A stretch of DNA of 40,104 bases from Polyangiaceae bacterium. GTDB lineage: Bacteria > Myxococcota_A > Polyangia > Polyangiales > Polyangiaceae. The notes beneath the pieces are model-generated. The model was not told the DNA's origin, searched no databases, and worked only from the letters and a program-made list of their open reading frames with translations. This document shows positions 1 through 7,714 of this stretch, one piece after another. Both the position numbers and the translations under genes were made by a program. Each line of letters opens with the position of its first letter. The first letter of the stretch is position 1. Location of the stretch: positions 1 to 40,104 of the forward strand of contig JABFXY010000033.1 in assembly GCA_013361525.1 (NCBI GenBank), in the 5' to 3' direction.

Positions 1-429
1 GACGCCGGCCTGCTCGCGCGCGCGACGGTGTGGGCGGCGACCAACGAAGAGGGCGCGAATCAGGCCTTCAACATCACGAACGGCGACCTCTTCCGGTGGA
101 ACGAGCTATGGCCGCGGATCGCGCGCATGTTCGAGCTCGACGTCGCGCCGCCGCTGTCGATGTCGCTCGACGTCGTCATGGCCGACAAAGAGCCGCTCTG
201 GAACCAGATGGTGAAGCGTCACGGCCTCGCGGAAAACCCCTATTCGGCCGTGTCGTCGTGGCGCTTCGGCGACGCGGTGTTCTCCTGGGACTACGACATG
301 TTCGGCGACGGCTCGAAGGCGAGACGGTTCGGCTTTCACGAGTTCGTCGAGACCGAGGCGATGTTCGAGCGGCTCTTCGCGGAGTACCGCGCCCGCAAGA
401 TCATTCCGCCGCTTTCGACCCGTCCATGA
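1..429 (+). CDS. PRISE-like SDR family NAD(P)-dependent oxidoreductase (C-terminal part)
   Basis: The reading frame is open from the first base, so the start lies outside the window; 142 C-terminal residues are visible. The segment ANQAFNITNGDLFRWNELWP closely resembles the conserved C-terminal block of the progesterone 5-beta-reductase/iridoid-synthase-like (PRISE) branch of atypical short-chain dehydrogenases, where a gained or borrowed object is followed by a 'NGD.FRW..LWP' motif. The downstream part, rich in Trp and aromatic residues, also fits this family, whose members reduce enone C=C bonds with NAD(P)H. The Rossmann fold and catalytic Tyr-x-x-x-Lys would lie upstream and cannot be checked. 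The last 29 nt overlap the 3' end of the convergent gene at 401-862. The substrate cannot be inferred. Confidence 0.75.
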   Translation, partial: DAGLLARATVWAATNEEGANQAFNITNGDLFRWNELWPRIARMFELDVAPPLSMSLDVVMADKEPLWNQMVKRHGLAENPYSAVSSWRFGDAVFSWDYDMFGDGSKARRFGFHEFVETEAMFERLFAEYRARKIIPPLSTRP

Positions 430-862
430 GCTGTTTGAACGCTCGCCTTCGCGCGCCGAGCCAGACGCCGGTGAAGCCGATCGTCCCGAAGGTGAGCAGC
501 ATGATGACCGTTTTGCCTCCACCGTGCAGCGCACGATCGAAGGTCGATCTGCCCTCGAGGTCGGCCTGTCGGGTCGTTCGCTCGTTCTCCACGCATTGGC
601 AGAAGAGGGCGCCGCGCTCGCTCTTGCCGCCCACGCGGTGGCCTTCGGCGTGACCGCCGTGTTTCTCGCAGGTGTTCGCGCATGCCGGCACGTAGAGCGA
701 GCGCTCGAGGTAGCCACCGAGCGCGCTGTTGACGGCGTAGGCGGCGAGCAGCGCCACCACGAGGAACGGTATCGCGACCACGGCATACGCGCGGCTTGCG
801 CGTCGTACCGCGCGCACCTGTTCCTCGTACGTGCGCGGGTCGGGCGGCGCGTCTCGAGCCAT
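401..862 (-). CDS. Small membrane protein of unknown function with conserved-looking cysteines
   Basis: Encodes 153 residues starting MARDAPPDPRTYEEQ. The ATG at 862 was chosen because sequence further upstream in frame is low-complexity and overlaps the divergent lipoprotein gene. Two hydrophobic stretches are visible: around residues 27-50 (AYAVVAIPFLVVALLAAYAV) and near residues 118-138 (TVIMLLTFGTIGFTGVWLGA). Between them is a hydrophilic loop with a CxxxC motif (CANTC), two histidines and a CQC motif, which could bind metal or form disulfides if the loop is periplasmic. The family was not recognised. The 3' end overlaps the convergent oxidoreductase gene by 29 nt. Confidence 0.6.
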   Translation of the reverse strand: MARDAPPDPRTYEEQVRAVRRASRAYAVVAIPFLVVALLAAYAVNSALGGYLERSLYVPACANTCEKHGGHAEGHRVGGKSERGALFCQCVENERTTRQADLEGRSTFDRALHGGGKTVIMLLTFGTIGFTGVWLGARRRAFKQLMDGSKAAE

Positions 863-944
863 GAGGGTCGATCGATACCAGATCGTACCCGCCGGCGTCG
901 TGCCGCTCTCTTGACGCGGCGGCTCACCCGGCCTGAGACGCGCC

Positions 945-1634
945 GTGGCCTCGTTGGGGAGTTGGAAGACGATCGACGCCGGGGCGGCTGGAGCGGTGCT
1001 GCTGGTGGTGTTTTTCGCGGGCTGCGATCGCCGCTCGGAGGAGCCCATCGCGCCGGAGCCCGCGCCGAGCGCACCACCCACGACCCGCGTCTTGGAGCTG
1101 CCGGGCGTGAAGGTCGACGTGCCGTTGAGCTTCGAGCCGGTCGACGCGGCGGTTGTCGAGCAGGTGAAGGCGGGCGGCCTCGCGTACGAGCCACAAGCGC
1201 GCCTCGACGTCGCGGGCATGCACGGCAAAGACGAGCGGCGAGACGGTGGCGTGTTCGTCCAACACGCCGTGACGGCGAGCCGGCAGAGCTCGACGCCGGT
1301 GACGGCGCAAACGGTGCTCGATTACGAGATCAAGCGCACGAAAGAGCTCATGTCGCAGCCGCCGATGGAGCTCCTCGAGTACGACGTGAAACGACAGGAC
1401 GATCGGCTCGCGGTGCGCGCGAAGGCGCGGATCACCGCGCGCGGCGTCGAGGTCCAGACGATGACGTCGCTCGTGATGTACGTCGACCCCGAGCACCACA
1501 TCGTGATGCTCGGGGCCTTCTGCACGGCCGACTCGGCGACCGCGGACAATGTCTGTACGCCCGTGTTGGCGTCGATGAAAACGGAGCCCGGCGAACGCGT
1601 TCCGCTCGATACGACGATCCCCGCGCTTCCGTAG
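945..1634 (+). CDS. Hypothetical lipoprotein
   Basis: Encodes 229 residues from a GTG start. The N-terminus has an Ala/Val/Leu-rich hydrophobic segment ending in LLVVFFAGC, a plausible lipobox, so the mature protein would be lipid-anchored at Cys27. The mature N-terminus is Pro/Ala/Ser-rich (EEPIAPEPAPSAPPTTR), typical of lipoprotein tethers. The rest alternates beta-like segments and has two cysteines near the end (FCTADS and NVCTPV) about 13 residues apart that could form a disulfide. No family was recognised. The gene is divergent from the membrane-protein gene at 401-862 and convergent with cheB, whose stop codon is only 11 nt away, so there is no room for a separate terminator. Confidence 0.7.
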   Translation: MASLGSWKTIDAGAAGAVLLVVFFAGCDRRSEEPIAPEPAPSAPPTTRVLELPGVKVDVPLSFEPVDAAVVEQVKAGGLAYEPQARLDVAGMHGKDERRDGGVFVQHAVTASRQSSTPVTAQTVLDYEIKRTKELMSQPPMELLEYDVKRQDDRLAVRAKARITARGVEVQTMTSLVMYVDPEHHIVMLGAFCTADSATADNVCTPVLASMKTEPGERVPLDTTIPALP

Positions 1635-1645
1635 TCGTTCGCGGA

Positions 1646-2656
1646 TCAGATCGTGCCGATGGCGCGCGCGATCTCGTCCAGCGATAGCACCCACTCCGCG
1701 GCGCCACGCTCGATCGCAGCTTCGGGCATGCCGGGGGCGACACAGGTCGACGGCTCCTGCGCGATCGTCGTCCCTCCGGCCTGGCGTATCGCGAGGAGGC
1801 CCTGCGTGCCGTCCGCGCCCATGCCGCTCAAGACCACGCCGGCCGCGCGCGGACCGAGCGCGGTGGCGAGCGAGACGAGCAGGCGGTCGCCCGACGGGCA
1901 GAAGCCATCGGGATCGTGGTCGAGGCGAAGTGTGCCGTCCGCCGCGACCTCGACGTGGTGCGCGTCCGGGGCGATCCACACGGTGCCGGGTGTGCACGCG
2001 GATCCTGTGCCGGCGATGTCGACCGCGAGCGAGGTCGACTCCGCGATCCATCGCGCGAGTCCGGTGGTGAAGCCCGGCGAGATGTGCTGCGCGATGACCA
2101 CACACGCCCCGAGGGCGCTGGGGAGCGCGCGGAGCAGCTCCACGATCGCGGGTGGCCCTCCGGTCGACGCGACGATGCCGACGATGGTCGCGTCTGCTCT
2201 CGTCGGCGCGGCTAGATGGTGACCGATCCGCCGGCGTCCGACGACCGGCACCTCGGCCATCAATCGGATCGTCTCCACGAGGCGCTTGCCGAAGGTCGCG
2301 AGATCATTTCCGCCTAGACCGGTCGGTTTCGCGATCACCTCGAGCGCGCCGGCGGCGATCGCGCGGAAGGTGAGGGCGGCGTGGTCACTGCGAGACGTGT
2401 CGCAGAGGACGATGATTCGCGTCGGGCTGTCGGCCATGATGGCGGCGGTCGCGGCCCAGCCATCGAGACCCGGCATGAGGACGTCCATCGTGATGACGTC
2501 GGGCTGCAAACGCCGCGCGAGATCGACGGCGGCCCCGCCGCTGGCGGCCTCGCCGACCACGACGATGGACGGTTCGCAGGCCAGCAGCGCGCGCAGCGCC
2601 GCCCTTAACGTCGGCGAGTCGTCGACGATGAGGACGCGAATGGGCGATGCCGTCAC
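1646..2656 (-). CDS. cheB: CheB chemoreceptor protein-glutamate methylesterase
   Basis: Removes methyl groups from (or deamidates) receptor glutamates, opposing CheR. The 336-residue protein has an N-terminal receiver (residues ~6-125) with acidic pair D12-D13, phospho-acceptor D58 in VITMDVLMPG and K110. The C-terminal methylesterase domain has the catalytic triad visible as S164 in VASTGGP, H191 in IAQHISPGF and D282 in LSGMGADG. The length is close to E. coli CheB. The start is GTG at 2656, which overlaps the CheA stop as GTGA; an upstream extension would be antisense to CheA coding sequence and lacks family similarity. It is the last gene of the chemosensory operon. CheA-dependent phosphorylation of D58 should relieve inhibition by the receiver, as in the family. 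Confidence 0.95.
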   Translation of the reverse strand: MTASPIRVLIVDDSPTLRAALRALLACEPSIVVVGEAASGGAAVDLARRLQPDVITMDVLMPGLDGWAATAAIMADSPTRIIVLCDTSRSDHAALTFRAIAAGALEVIAKPTGLGGNDLATFGKRLVETIRLMAEVPVVGRRRIGHHLAAPTRADATIVGIVASTGGPPAIVELLRALPSALGACVVIAQHISPGFTTGLARWIAESTSLAVDIAGTGSACTPGTVWIAPDAHHVEVAADGTLRLDHDPDGFCPSGDRLLVSLATALGPRAAGVVLSGMGADGTQGLLAIRQAGGTTIAQEPSTCVAPGMPEAAIERGAAEWVLSLDEIARAIGTI

Positions 2657-4728
2657 GATGGTTCCTCCGGGCGCGGCGCCATCGCTTCGATCGTCGTGAG
2701 CAGTTTGCCGCCGGCGCACTCTCGCTTGGTGAGGAACGCGGAAGCGCCGGCTGCGGTCGCGCGCCGGCGCACGATATCGTCGTCGAGGGCGGAGACGAGC
2801 ACCACGGGCGTCGAGCCATTGAGCGGCTCCGCGCGAAATCGTCGCGTGAGCTCGATGCCGTCGATGCCCGACATCGCGACGTCGCAGACGATGACGTCGT
2901 AGGCGGTTCGCCGCGCGAGCTCCAACGCGTGATCCGCGCCGGGTGCGGTGTGAACCCGATAGCCGGCTGCTTCGAGGACGGTGCGGTGGAGCGCCCGGGC
3001 CGTCATCGAATCGTCGACCACGAGCGCGCGTCGGATCGGGGCCTCGACGACCGCGGGTTCGATTCGAGTGAGCCACGCAGGTCGCAACACGAGGATCAAC
3101 TCCCCCGAGCTGCCGGTGGCCGCGCCGTCGTACGCGTCGACCTCGGCGAGCTCGGTCGGCAGCGGGTGGGTGACGAGATCGACGTCCGACGAGACCTCGT
3201 CCACCGCGATCGCGACGGGATGTCCGTGGGGCGCGAGGACGAGGATCGGGTCGCCGCGGCTCGGCGCCCGCGCTTCGCGGAGCGCGAGCATCGCGCCGAG
3301 ATCCCAGATCGGAACCGGCGCGCCGACGTGCTCGATCGTGCCGAGCGAGCCCTCCGAGAGCGAGGGCGGCGCAGGCGCTCGGACCACACACTCGATCGCG
3401 TGCATCGGTACCGCGAGCCGCTGATCGCCGACGCGGACCAGGAGCGACGCCGAGCTGCCGAGCCCCGACGCGAGCGTCAGGAGAAATCGCGAGCCCTCCC
3501 GCGGAACGCTGGTGACGTCGAGGTGACCGCGGAGCGCCGCGACCTCTGCCCGGACGACGTCCAAGCCCACGCCTCGACCCGATGTCTCGGTCACTTCGCG
3601 CCGCGTGGAGAGCCCGGCGTGAAAGACGAGGCGGAGGGCCTGCTCGTTCGTCAGCGCCGAAAGCGCCGCTTCGCTCGCGAGCCCTCGTCGGAGCGCCTCT
3701 TGTCGCACGCGGTCGACATCGATGCCTCCGCCGTCGTCGGAGACCTCGACCGCGAGCACGTTGCCGCGCGTCTCGAACCGAACCACGACGGCGCCCTCGC
3801 TGTGTTTGCCGAGGCGCTCGCGCTCCGCGGGCAACTCGATACCGTGGTCCACCGCGTTGCGCACGAGGTGGAGCAGCGGGCTCCGCAGCGACTCGAGCAG
3901 GCGCCGGTCGAGCGCGACGTCACCGCCGACCACCGACAGCTTCACGCGCTTGTTCGTCTTGCGGCAAAGGTCGCGGACCATGCGCTCCCACGGCGCCGCG
4001 ATCGTCCTCACCGGCAGCGTGCAGATCGCTTTGATCGAGTGCTCGAACGACGCAACGAGGTTTGCCGCTTCGTCGCGGTCGGTGACGAGGCCTCGACGCA
4101 AATCGAGGACGGATCGCCGGACAACTCTGTGTGCCGCGCCCTGGAGGGTGTGGGCGAGCGCGTCGAGCTGATGAATGCGCTGTTCGGTGCGGAATCGCAG
4201 CTCGCGCAGGCGCTCCACGTCGCGCGCGACGTCGCCCACGTCGCTGGCGCGTACGCGCCAGCCCGTCACGCGCTCGCCCGCCTTGTCGTCGGCGTCGGCG
4301 TCGGCGGCCGGCGCTTCGGCCTCGGGCTTCGCCTCCACCTTCGCGCGCATCGCGGCGATGGTGTCGTCCACGCCGCTCGCCGGCGGCGCACCTGCCGTGT
4401 GCTCGCGCAACCGCCGGAGGAAGGTATCGAACCCGAACAGCACCGTGGTTGCCACGTCCGGCGCGAGCTTGTTTCCACCCTTCACGTGTGGGCCGAAGAT
4501 GTCTTCGAGCGCGTGCATCAGGTGCGAGAGATCGTCGAGCCCCAGCGTCCCCGACGTTCCCTTCAGATTGTGAATATGACGTGCGACCTCGTTGTACTGT
4601 CTCCGGCGTGTCTCCGCGGATTCCTCACGCTCGAGCGACAGCAGCAGGCTGCTCACGACTTCGTGGATCTCTTCGACCTCCGCCACGAACGTGACGAGGA
4701 GCGACGCGAACATCGGATCAACGGGCAC
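2653..4728 (-). CDS. cheA: Hybrid chemotaxis histidine kinase CheA with C-terminal receiver
   Basis: Central kinase of the operon, 691 residues from the GTG at 4728, which has GGAG 7 nt upstream; ATG at 4713 is the alternative. Domains in order: Hpt (~6-112, phospho-acceptor H53 in HNLKG), an Ala/Glu/Asp-rich linker (~113-155), dimerisation helices (~165-235), HATPase_c (~240-420) with N-box HLVRNAVDHGIE (N291), G1 DDGGGID (D331) and G2 GRGVGLD (384-390), a CheW-like coupling domain (~425-555), and a receiver (~566-688) with D572/D573, acceptor D616 and K668. No separate CheY/CheB-binding P2 domain is evident. The C-terminal receiver resembles FrzE-type hybrids and could act as a phosphate sink or output. 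It overlaps cheW by 11 nt and cheB by 4 nt. Confidence 0.95.
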   Translation of the reverse strand: MPVDPMFASLLVTFVAEVEEIHEVVSSLLLSLEREESAETRRRQYNEVARHIHNLKGTSGTLGLDDLSHLMHALEDIFGPHVKGGNKLAPDVATTVLFGFDTFLRRLREHTAGAPPASGVDDTIAAMRAKVEAKPEAEAPAADADADDKAGERVTGWRVRASDVGDVARDVERLRELRFRTEQRIHQLDALAHTLQGAAHRVVRRSVLDLRRGLVTDRDEAANLVASFEHSIKAICTLPVRTIAAPWERMVRDLCRKTNKRVKLSVVGGDVALDRRLLESLRSPLLHLVRNAVDHGIELPAERERLGKHSEGAVVVRFETRGNVLAVEVSDDGGGIDVDRVRQEALRRGLASEAALSALTNEQALRLVFHAGLSTRREVTETSGRGVGLDVVRAEVAALRGHLDVTSVPREGSRFLLTLASGLGSSASLLVRVGDQRLAVPMHAIECVVRAPAPPSLSEGSLGTIEHVGAPVPIWDLGAMLALREARAPSRGDPILVLAPHGHPVAIAVDEVSSDVDLVTHPLPTELAEVDAYDGAATGSSGELILVLRPAWLTRIEPAVVEAPIRRALVVDDSMTARALHRTVLEAAGYRVHTAPGADHALELARRTAYDVIVCDVAMSGIDGIELTRRFRAEPLNGSTPVVLVSALDDDIVRRRATAAGASAFLTKRECAGGKLLTTIEAMAPRPEEPS

Positions 4729-5266
4729 GCGCGTGCTCCGCGATGAGCGCTTCCGGGTCGTCGACGACGATGAGGCGTCCGTGCGGGGGAACGTCCATGT
4801 GGAGCAGCGGCCCGACACCTTCGTCGCGCGCACGGCGAACGAGCGCCATCGGAAGCGTCGACGCTTTCGGCACTTGCTCCGCGTCGACCGCGACGAGCCG
4901 CTCGCCGTCGATCTCGAGGACCAGGACCACCGAAGGATCGACACGCCAGCCGCGCACGCCCAGCAGCGCCGCGAGGCTGTGAACACAGAGGATCTGATGC
5001 TGGTAGGTAAAGATGCCGACGATGTGCGGGCGCGACAGAGGTACCGGCGTCACGAGCTTCAACGGCACGACCGCGCGCAGCCGCTCGAGGTGGAACGCGC
5101 AGTGCTCGTCCCCGACCATCAGCTCCGCGATGTGGGCGATGTCGCCGGTCGTTTCGACAGGCGCCGGCGCGCGGAGACGATCGGCCCGTCGCGCGAGCAA
5201 CGCCTGCACGTCGCTCGACAATCCTCCTCCGCCGCGCTGCTCTCTCCGCTCTCTCGCTGTCGTCAC
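4718..5266 (-). CDS. cheW: CheW-like coupling protein
   Basis: A 182-residue scaffold protein expected to link receptors to CheA. After a charged, disordered-looking N-terminus of about 45 residues (MTTARERREQRGGGG...), a CheW domain is recognisable from about residue 47, with the typical beta-barrel pattern 'ELMVGDEHCAFHLERLRAVV' and 'RPHIVGIFTYQHQILCVHSL'. The C-terminus (HMDVPPHGRLIVVDDPEALI) matches the last strand of the fold. Its GTG start overlaps the cheR stop by 4 nt. A second CheW domain exists nearby in the receiver-CheW fusion (6456-7316), so the two may serve different positions in the array. Confidence 0.88.
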   Translation of the reverse strand: MTTARERREQRGGGGLSSDVQALLARRADRLRAPAPVETTGDIAHIAELMVGDEHCAFHLERLRAVVPLKLVTPVPLSRPHIVGIFTYQHQILCVHSLAALLGVRGWRVDPSVVLVLEIDGERLVAVDAEQVPKASTLPMALVRRARDEGVGPLLHMDVPPHGRLIVVDDPEALIAEHARAR

Positions 5267-6459
5267 GAGGTCACCCCGTGTCGTTCGAGGAACGCGCGCG
5301 CGGAGCCGGTATAGAACGCGACGGTCATCGGCTCGGGACCAGGCAAAACGGCGTGAGGGTCGAGCCCATCGGTGCGCTCGAGGACCTCACGCATCAGCTG
5401 CGCCGCCTGTCGTCGCTCGCCGTTTCGGGTCAGTAGCAGCGCGTTTTCGACGAGACCGGGGATGTAGCTCGGCCGCGTCGCGCAGAGGCTCGCGAGCAAT
5501 GCTTCGGCCTCTCGCCGCTCGCCTCGATCGAGGTGCGCGAGCGCAGCCAGATGCATCGCAACGGCGTCGTCGGCCACGGAAGGGGAGGGGCGAGGGCGTG
5601 GGGGAGGCCGCTCGGTTTCGACGCGCGCCGCCGGCCTCGGCGGCGGTGCAGACGGAAGTACGGACGGCCGCGGCATTGGGCGGCGAAATGCCTGTAGCTC
5701 CGACCGTCCCACCCGCTCGAGGCCTTCCGGCGCACCCGGAAGATCCATCGGGCTGAAGAGCACGATGCCTCCGGGCGCAAGCGCATCCTTCAGCGTCGAA
5801 AGCGCCCGCGTTTGCGCTTCCGGCGTGAAGTAGAGGAGCACGTTGCGACAGAGGATGACGTCGAAGTCGAGCCCCGGCGGCGGCTCGAGCAGGTTGTGCA
5901 CCTCGAACCTGGTCACGTTGCGGAGGTCCTCGCGAACGTGGATCAGCTCGCCCGTGCCGGGCTCGAAGGGCGACGCGCGCTGTCCGTCGTATCGAAGCCC
6001 CCGCCGCTTGTAGCTGCCTCTCCGCGCCGCGTCGATCGATGCGCGGCGGACGTCGGTGCCGAGCACGTCGAGCTCGCGCACCGTCGCCGCCCGGAGCGTC
6101 GCCGCGAGCGACCACGCCTCTTCCCCCGTCGCGCATCCTGCGCTCCACGCCCGCACCCGCGCTTTCGACGGATCCATCGCGGCAACCGTCTCGGCGATGA
6201 AGTCGAAGTGATCGGGCTGACGGTAGAAGTACGTCTCGCTCACGACGCACGCACCCTCGAGGCGCGCCATGAGCTCGGGGTCAGCCGCGTGCACCGCAGC
6301 GAACGCAGCTTCGGCATCGCCCGCTTTGGCGAGCAGCGATGTTGCCACCTCGCGGATCCCGTCGACCCGGAGGGCGTCCAGTCGAACGCCGGTCCTCTCG
6401 GCGGCGATGAAACACAGCTCCGCCTGGAGCTCCGCGAGCGACGCCGTACCAGCCGTCAC
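5263..6459 (-). CDS. cheR: CheR protein-glutamate methyltransferase with C-terminal TPR-like extension
   Basis: S-adenosylmethionine-dependent methyltransferase acting on receptor glutamates. Of 398 residues, 1-95 form the helical N-terminal CheR subdomain (VSETYFYRQPDHF). The SAM-binding site is WSAGCATGEEAWSLA (105-119). LGTDVRRASIDAARRGSY and FDVILCRNVLLYF (199-211) are family signatures. A Pro/Arg-rich linker (~260-297) leads to a helical repeat region (~298-364) that looks like one or two TPR units, a known arrangement in CheR-TPR proteins. The start is GTG at 6459, forming a GTGA overlap with the upstream gene; an upstream in-frame extension of 47 residues is rejected as low-complexity antisense sequence. 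The MCP of this operon lacks an obvious C-terminal pentapeptide tether, so substrate docking probably differs from E. coli. Confidence 0.94.
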   Translation of the reverse strand: MTAGTASLAELQAELCFIAAERTGVRLDALRVDGIREVATSLLAKAGDAEAAFAAVHAADPELMARLEGACVVSETYFYRQPDHFDFIAETVAAMDPSKARVRAWSAGCATGEEAWSLAATLRAATVRELDVLGTDVRRASIDAARRGSYKRRGLRYDGQRASPFEPGTGELIHVREDLRNVTRFEVHNLLEPPPGLDFDVILCRNVLLYFTPEAQTRALSTLKDALAPGGIVLFSPMDLPGAPEGLERVGRSELQAFRRPMPRPSVLPSAPPPRPAARVETERPPPRPRPSPSVADDAVAMHLAALAHLDRGERREAEALLASLCATRPSYIPGLVENALLLTRNGERRQAAQLMREVLERTDGLDPHAVLPGPEPMTVAFYTGSARAFLERHGVTS

Positions 6460-7316
6460 GTCTCGGCCCCCACCTGTGCCACGAGCCGGCCGATCCGGCT
6501 CCGAATCCGCTCCGGCAAGAGCGTTCTTGGATCCACCACGAGCACGGGGCCCGTCGTGGTCGCGGCGACCGCGATGAGCGCCGGCCCCAGCGTCGGGCAC
6601 GTAGCGACCGCGTGCGCGTCGGGCGTGACGACGTCACCGAGTGCGACCTCCTGCGGATCGCGGACGCGATCGACCACCACCGCGACGGTCGCTTCGTCGA
6701 ATCCGACGAAGACGAGGCAGCGATCCCACAGCGGAGCTGTGTGGGACAGGGCCAGCCTCTTCGCGAGATCGAACACGAGCAGCGTCTCTCCGCGAACGTC
6801 GATCGCTTCGGCGAGATAGAACGGCGCGCCGGACACCTTGCGCGTCGCGGCCATCAAAACGACCGAGCGAACGAGCGCGAGCGGAAACGCCATCTCCAAC
6901 GCGTCCACGCGGACGGGCAACAAACGCAGCGCGCCGACCCGTTGCACCCGTTCGCGATGCTCGAGCGCGTGCGCGACCGCCGTCTTCAGCTCGTCGGCCC
7001 GCAGCGGCTTCGCGAGGAACGCGTCGGCCCCTCGCTGCAGGCAGGCTTCTGCACGCGATACTTCGCTCGACACGATCAAAACGGGAATGTGGGAGAGCGC
7101 GGCGTCGGCCCGAATGTGGTCCAGCACCTCGTCGCCGTTCATCCCCGGCATGCTCAGATCGAGCAGCACGATGTCCGGCGGCCGCGAGCGCATCTTCTCG
7201 AGCGCTTCGACGCCGTTCTTCGCGGTGGTGATGGAGTAGATTCCACCGAGCGCGGCTTGTCCGTACGCCAACACGGCGTCGCTGTCGTCGACGAGCAGGA
7301 CGCGCGCGACGCTCAC
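6456..7316 (-). CDS. Receiver-CheW fusion protein (CheV-like with reversed domain order)
   Basis: A 286-residue protein with an N-terminal receiver (residues ~4-120: D10/D11, acceptor D53 in IVLLDLSMPG, S82, K102) fused to a CheW domain (~128-270; LRLLPVRVDALEMAFPLALV, VRGETLLVFDLA). Canonical CheV is CheW followed by receiver, so the order here is inverted. Phosphorylation of D53 by CheA could modulate receptor-kinase coupling, as proposed for CheV in adaptation. Both ends are coupled to neighbours by 4-nt GTGA overlaps. Confidence 0.9.
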   Translation of the reverse strand: MSVARVLLVDDSDAVLAYGQAALGGIYSITTAKNGVEALEKMRSRPPDIVLLDLSMPGMNGDEVLDHIRADAALSHIPVLIVSSEVSRAEACLQRGADAFLAKPLRADELKTAVAHALEHRERVQRVGALRLLPVRVDALEMAFPLALVRSVVLMAATRKVSGAPFYLAEAIDVRGETLLVFDLAKRLALSHTAPLWDRCLVFVGFDEATVAVVVDRVRDPQEVALGDVVTPDAHAVATCPTLGPALIAVAATTTGPVLVVDPRTLLPERIRSRIGRLVAQVGAET

Positions 7317-7714
7317 GCCTTGGGCGCTCCCTCCGGGCCGAGGAGGCGAAGGACGACGTTCAGCGTACCGGCGCTGCTCACCGGTTTACGCAGAAGCTCG
7401 TTGGCGCCGGCTTTCAAAGCTTCTGCGAGGCTCGCTTGCTCCTTTTCGCCGGTGAGCAGCACGACCTTGAGGTTGCGAACGTCTTTGCGCGCGGAGGCGC
7501 GCAGCCGCTTGAGCAGCCCGACCCCGTCGAGCTCCGGCATGTGAAGGTCGACGATGGCGAGATCGACCCGCTGCCGCATCACGATGTCGAGCGCTTCGAC
7601 GCCGTTCGCCGCCTCCACGAACTCGAAGTCGTGGCCCGTGAGAAACACGCGCAAGAGGCTCCGATGCGTCCGGCTGTCGTCCACGAGGAGAATCGTTTTC
7701 GCCATCGTTGTCAT
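7313..7714 (-). CDS. Single-domain response regulator (CheY-like receiver)
   Basis: A 133-residue stand-alone receiver: D12/D13 in LLVDDSRT, phospho-acceptor D56 in [15 protein letters not shown]88 in VVLLTGE and K110 in LLRKPVS. It has no output domain and is the best candidate for a diffusible CheY-type output of this pathway, though it could also be a phosphate sink. The ATG at 7714 overlaps the MCP stop as ATGA; ATG at 7705 is a possible alternative start. Confidence 0.92.
   Translation of the reverse strand: MTTMAKTILLVDDSRTHRSLLRVFLTGHDFEFVEAANGVEALDIVMRQRVDLAIVDLHMPELDGVGLLKRLRASARKDVRNLKVVLLTGEKEQASLAEALKAGANELLRKPVSSAGTLNVVLRLLGPEGAPKA

Noticed and set aside
2657..3391. N-terminal extension of CheB into a larger fusion
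   Set aside because: The added sequence is the antisense-type shifted frame of the CheA receiver; the GTG at 2656 fits the receiver start and the operon's 4-nt overlap pattern.
4729..4986. N-terminal extension of CheA
   Set aside because: The extra 86 residues are Arg/Ser-rich shifted-frame sequence over the cheW gene; a Shine-Dalgarno-preceded GTG at 4728 begins directly before the Hpt domain.
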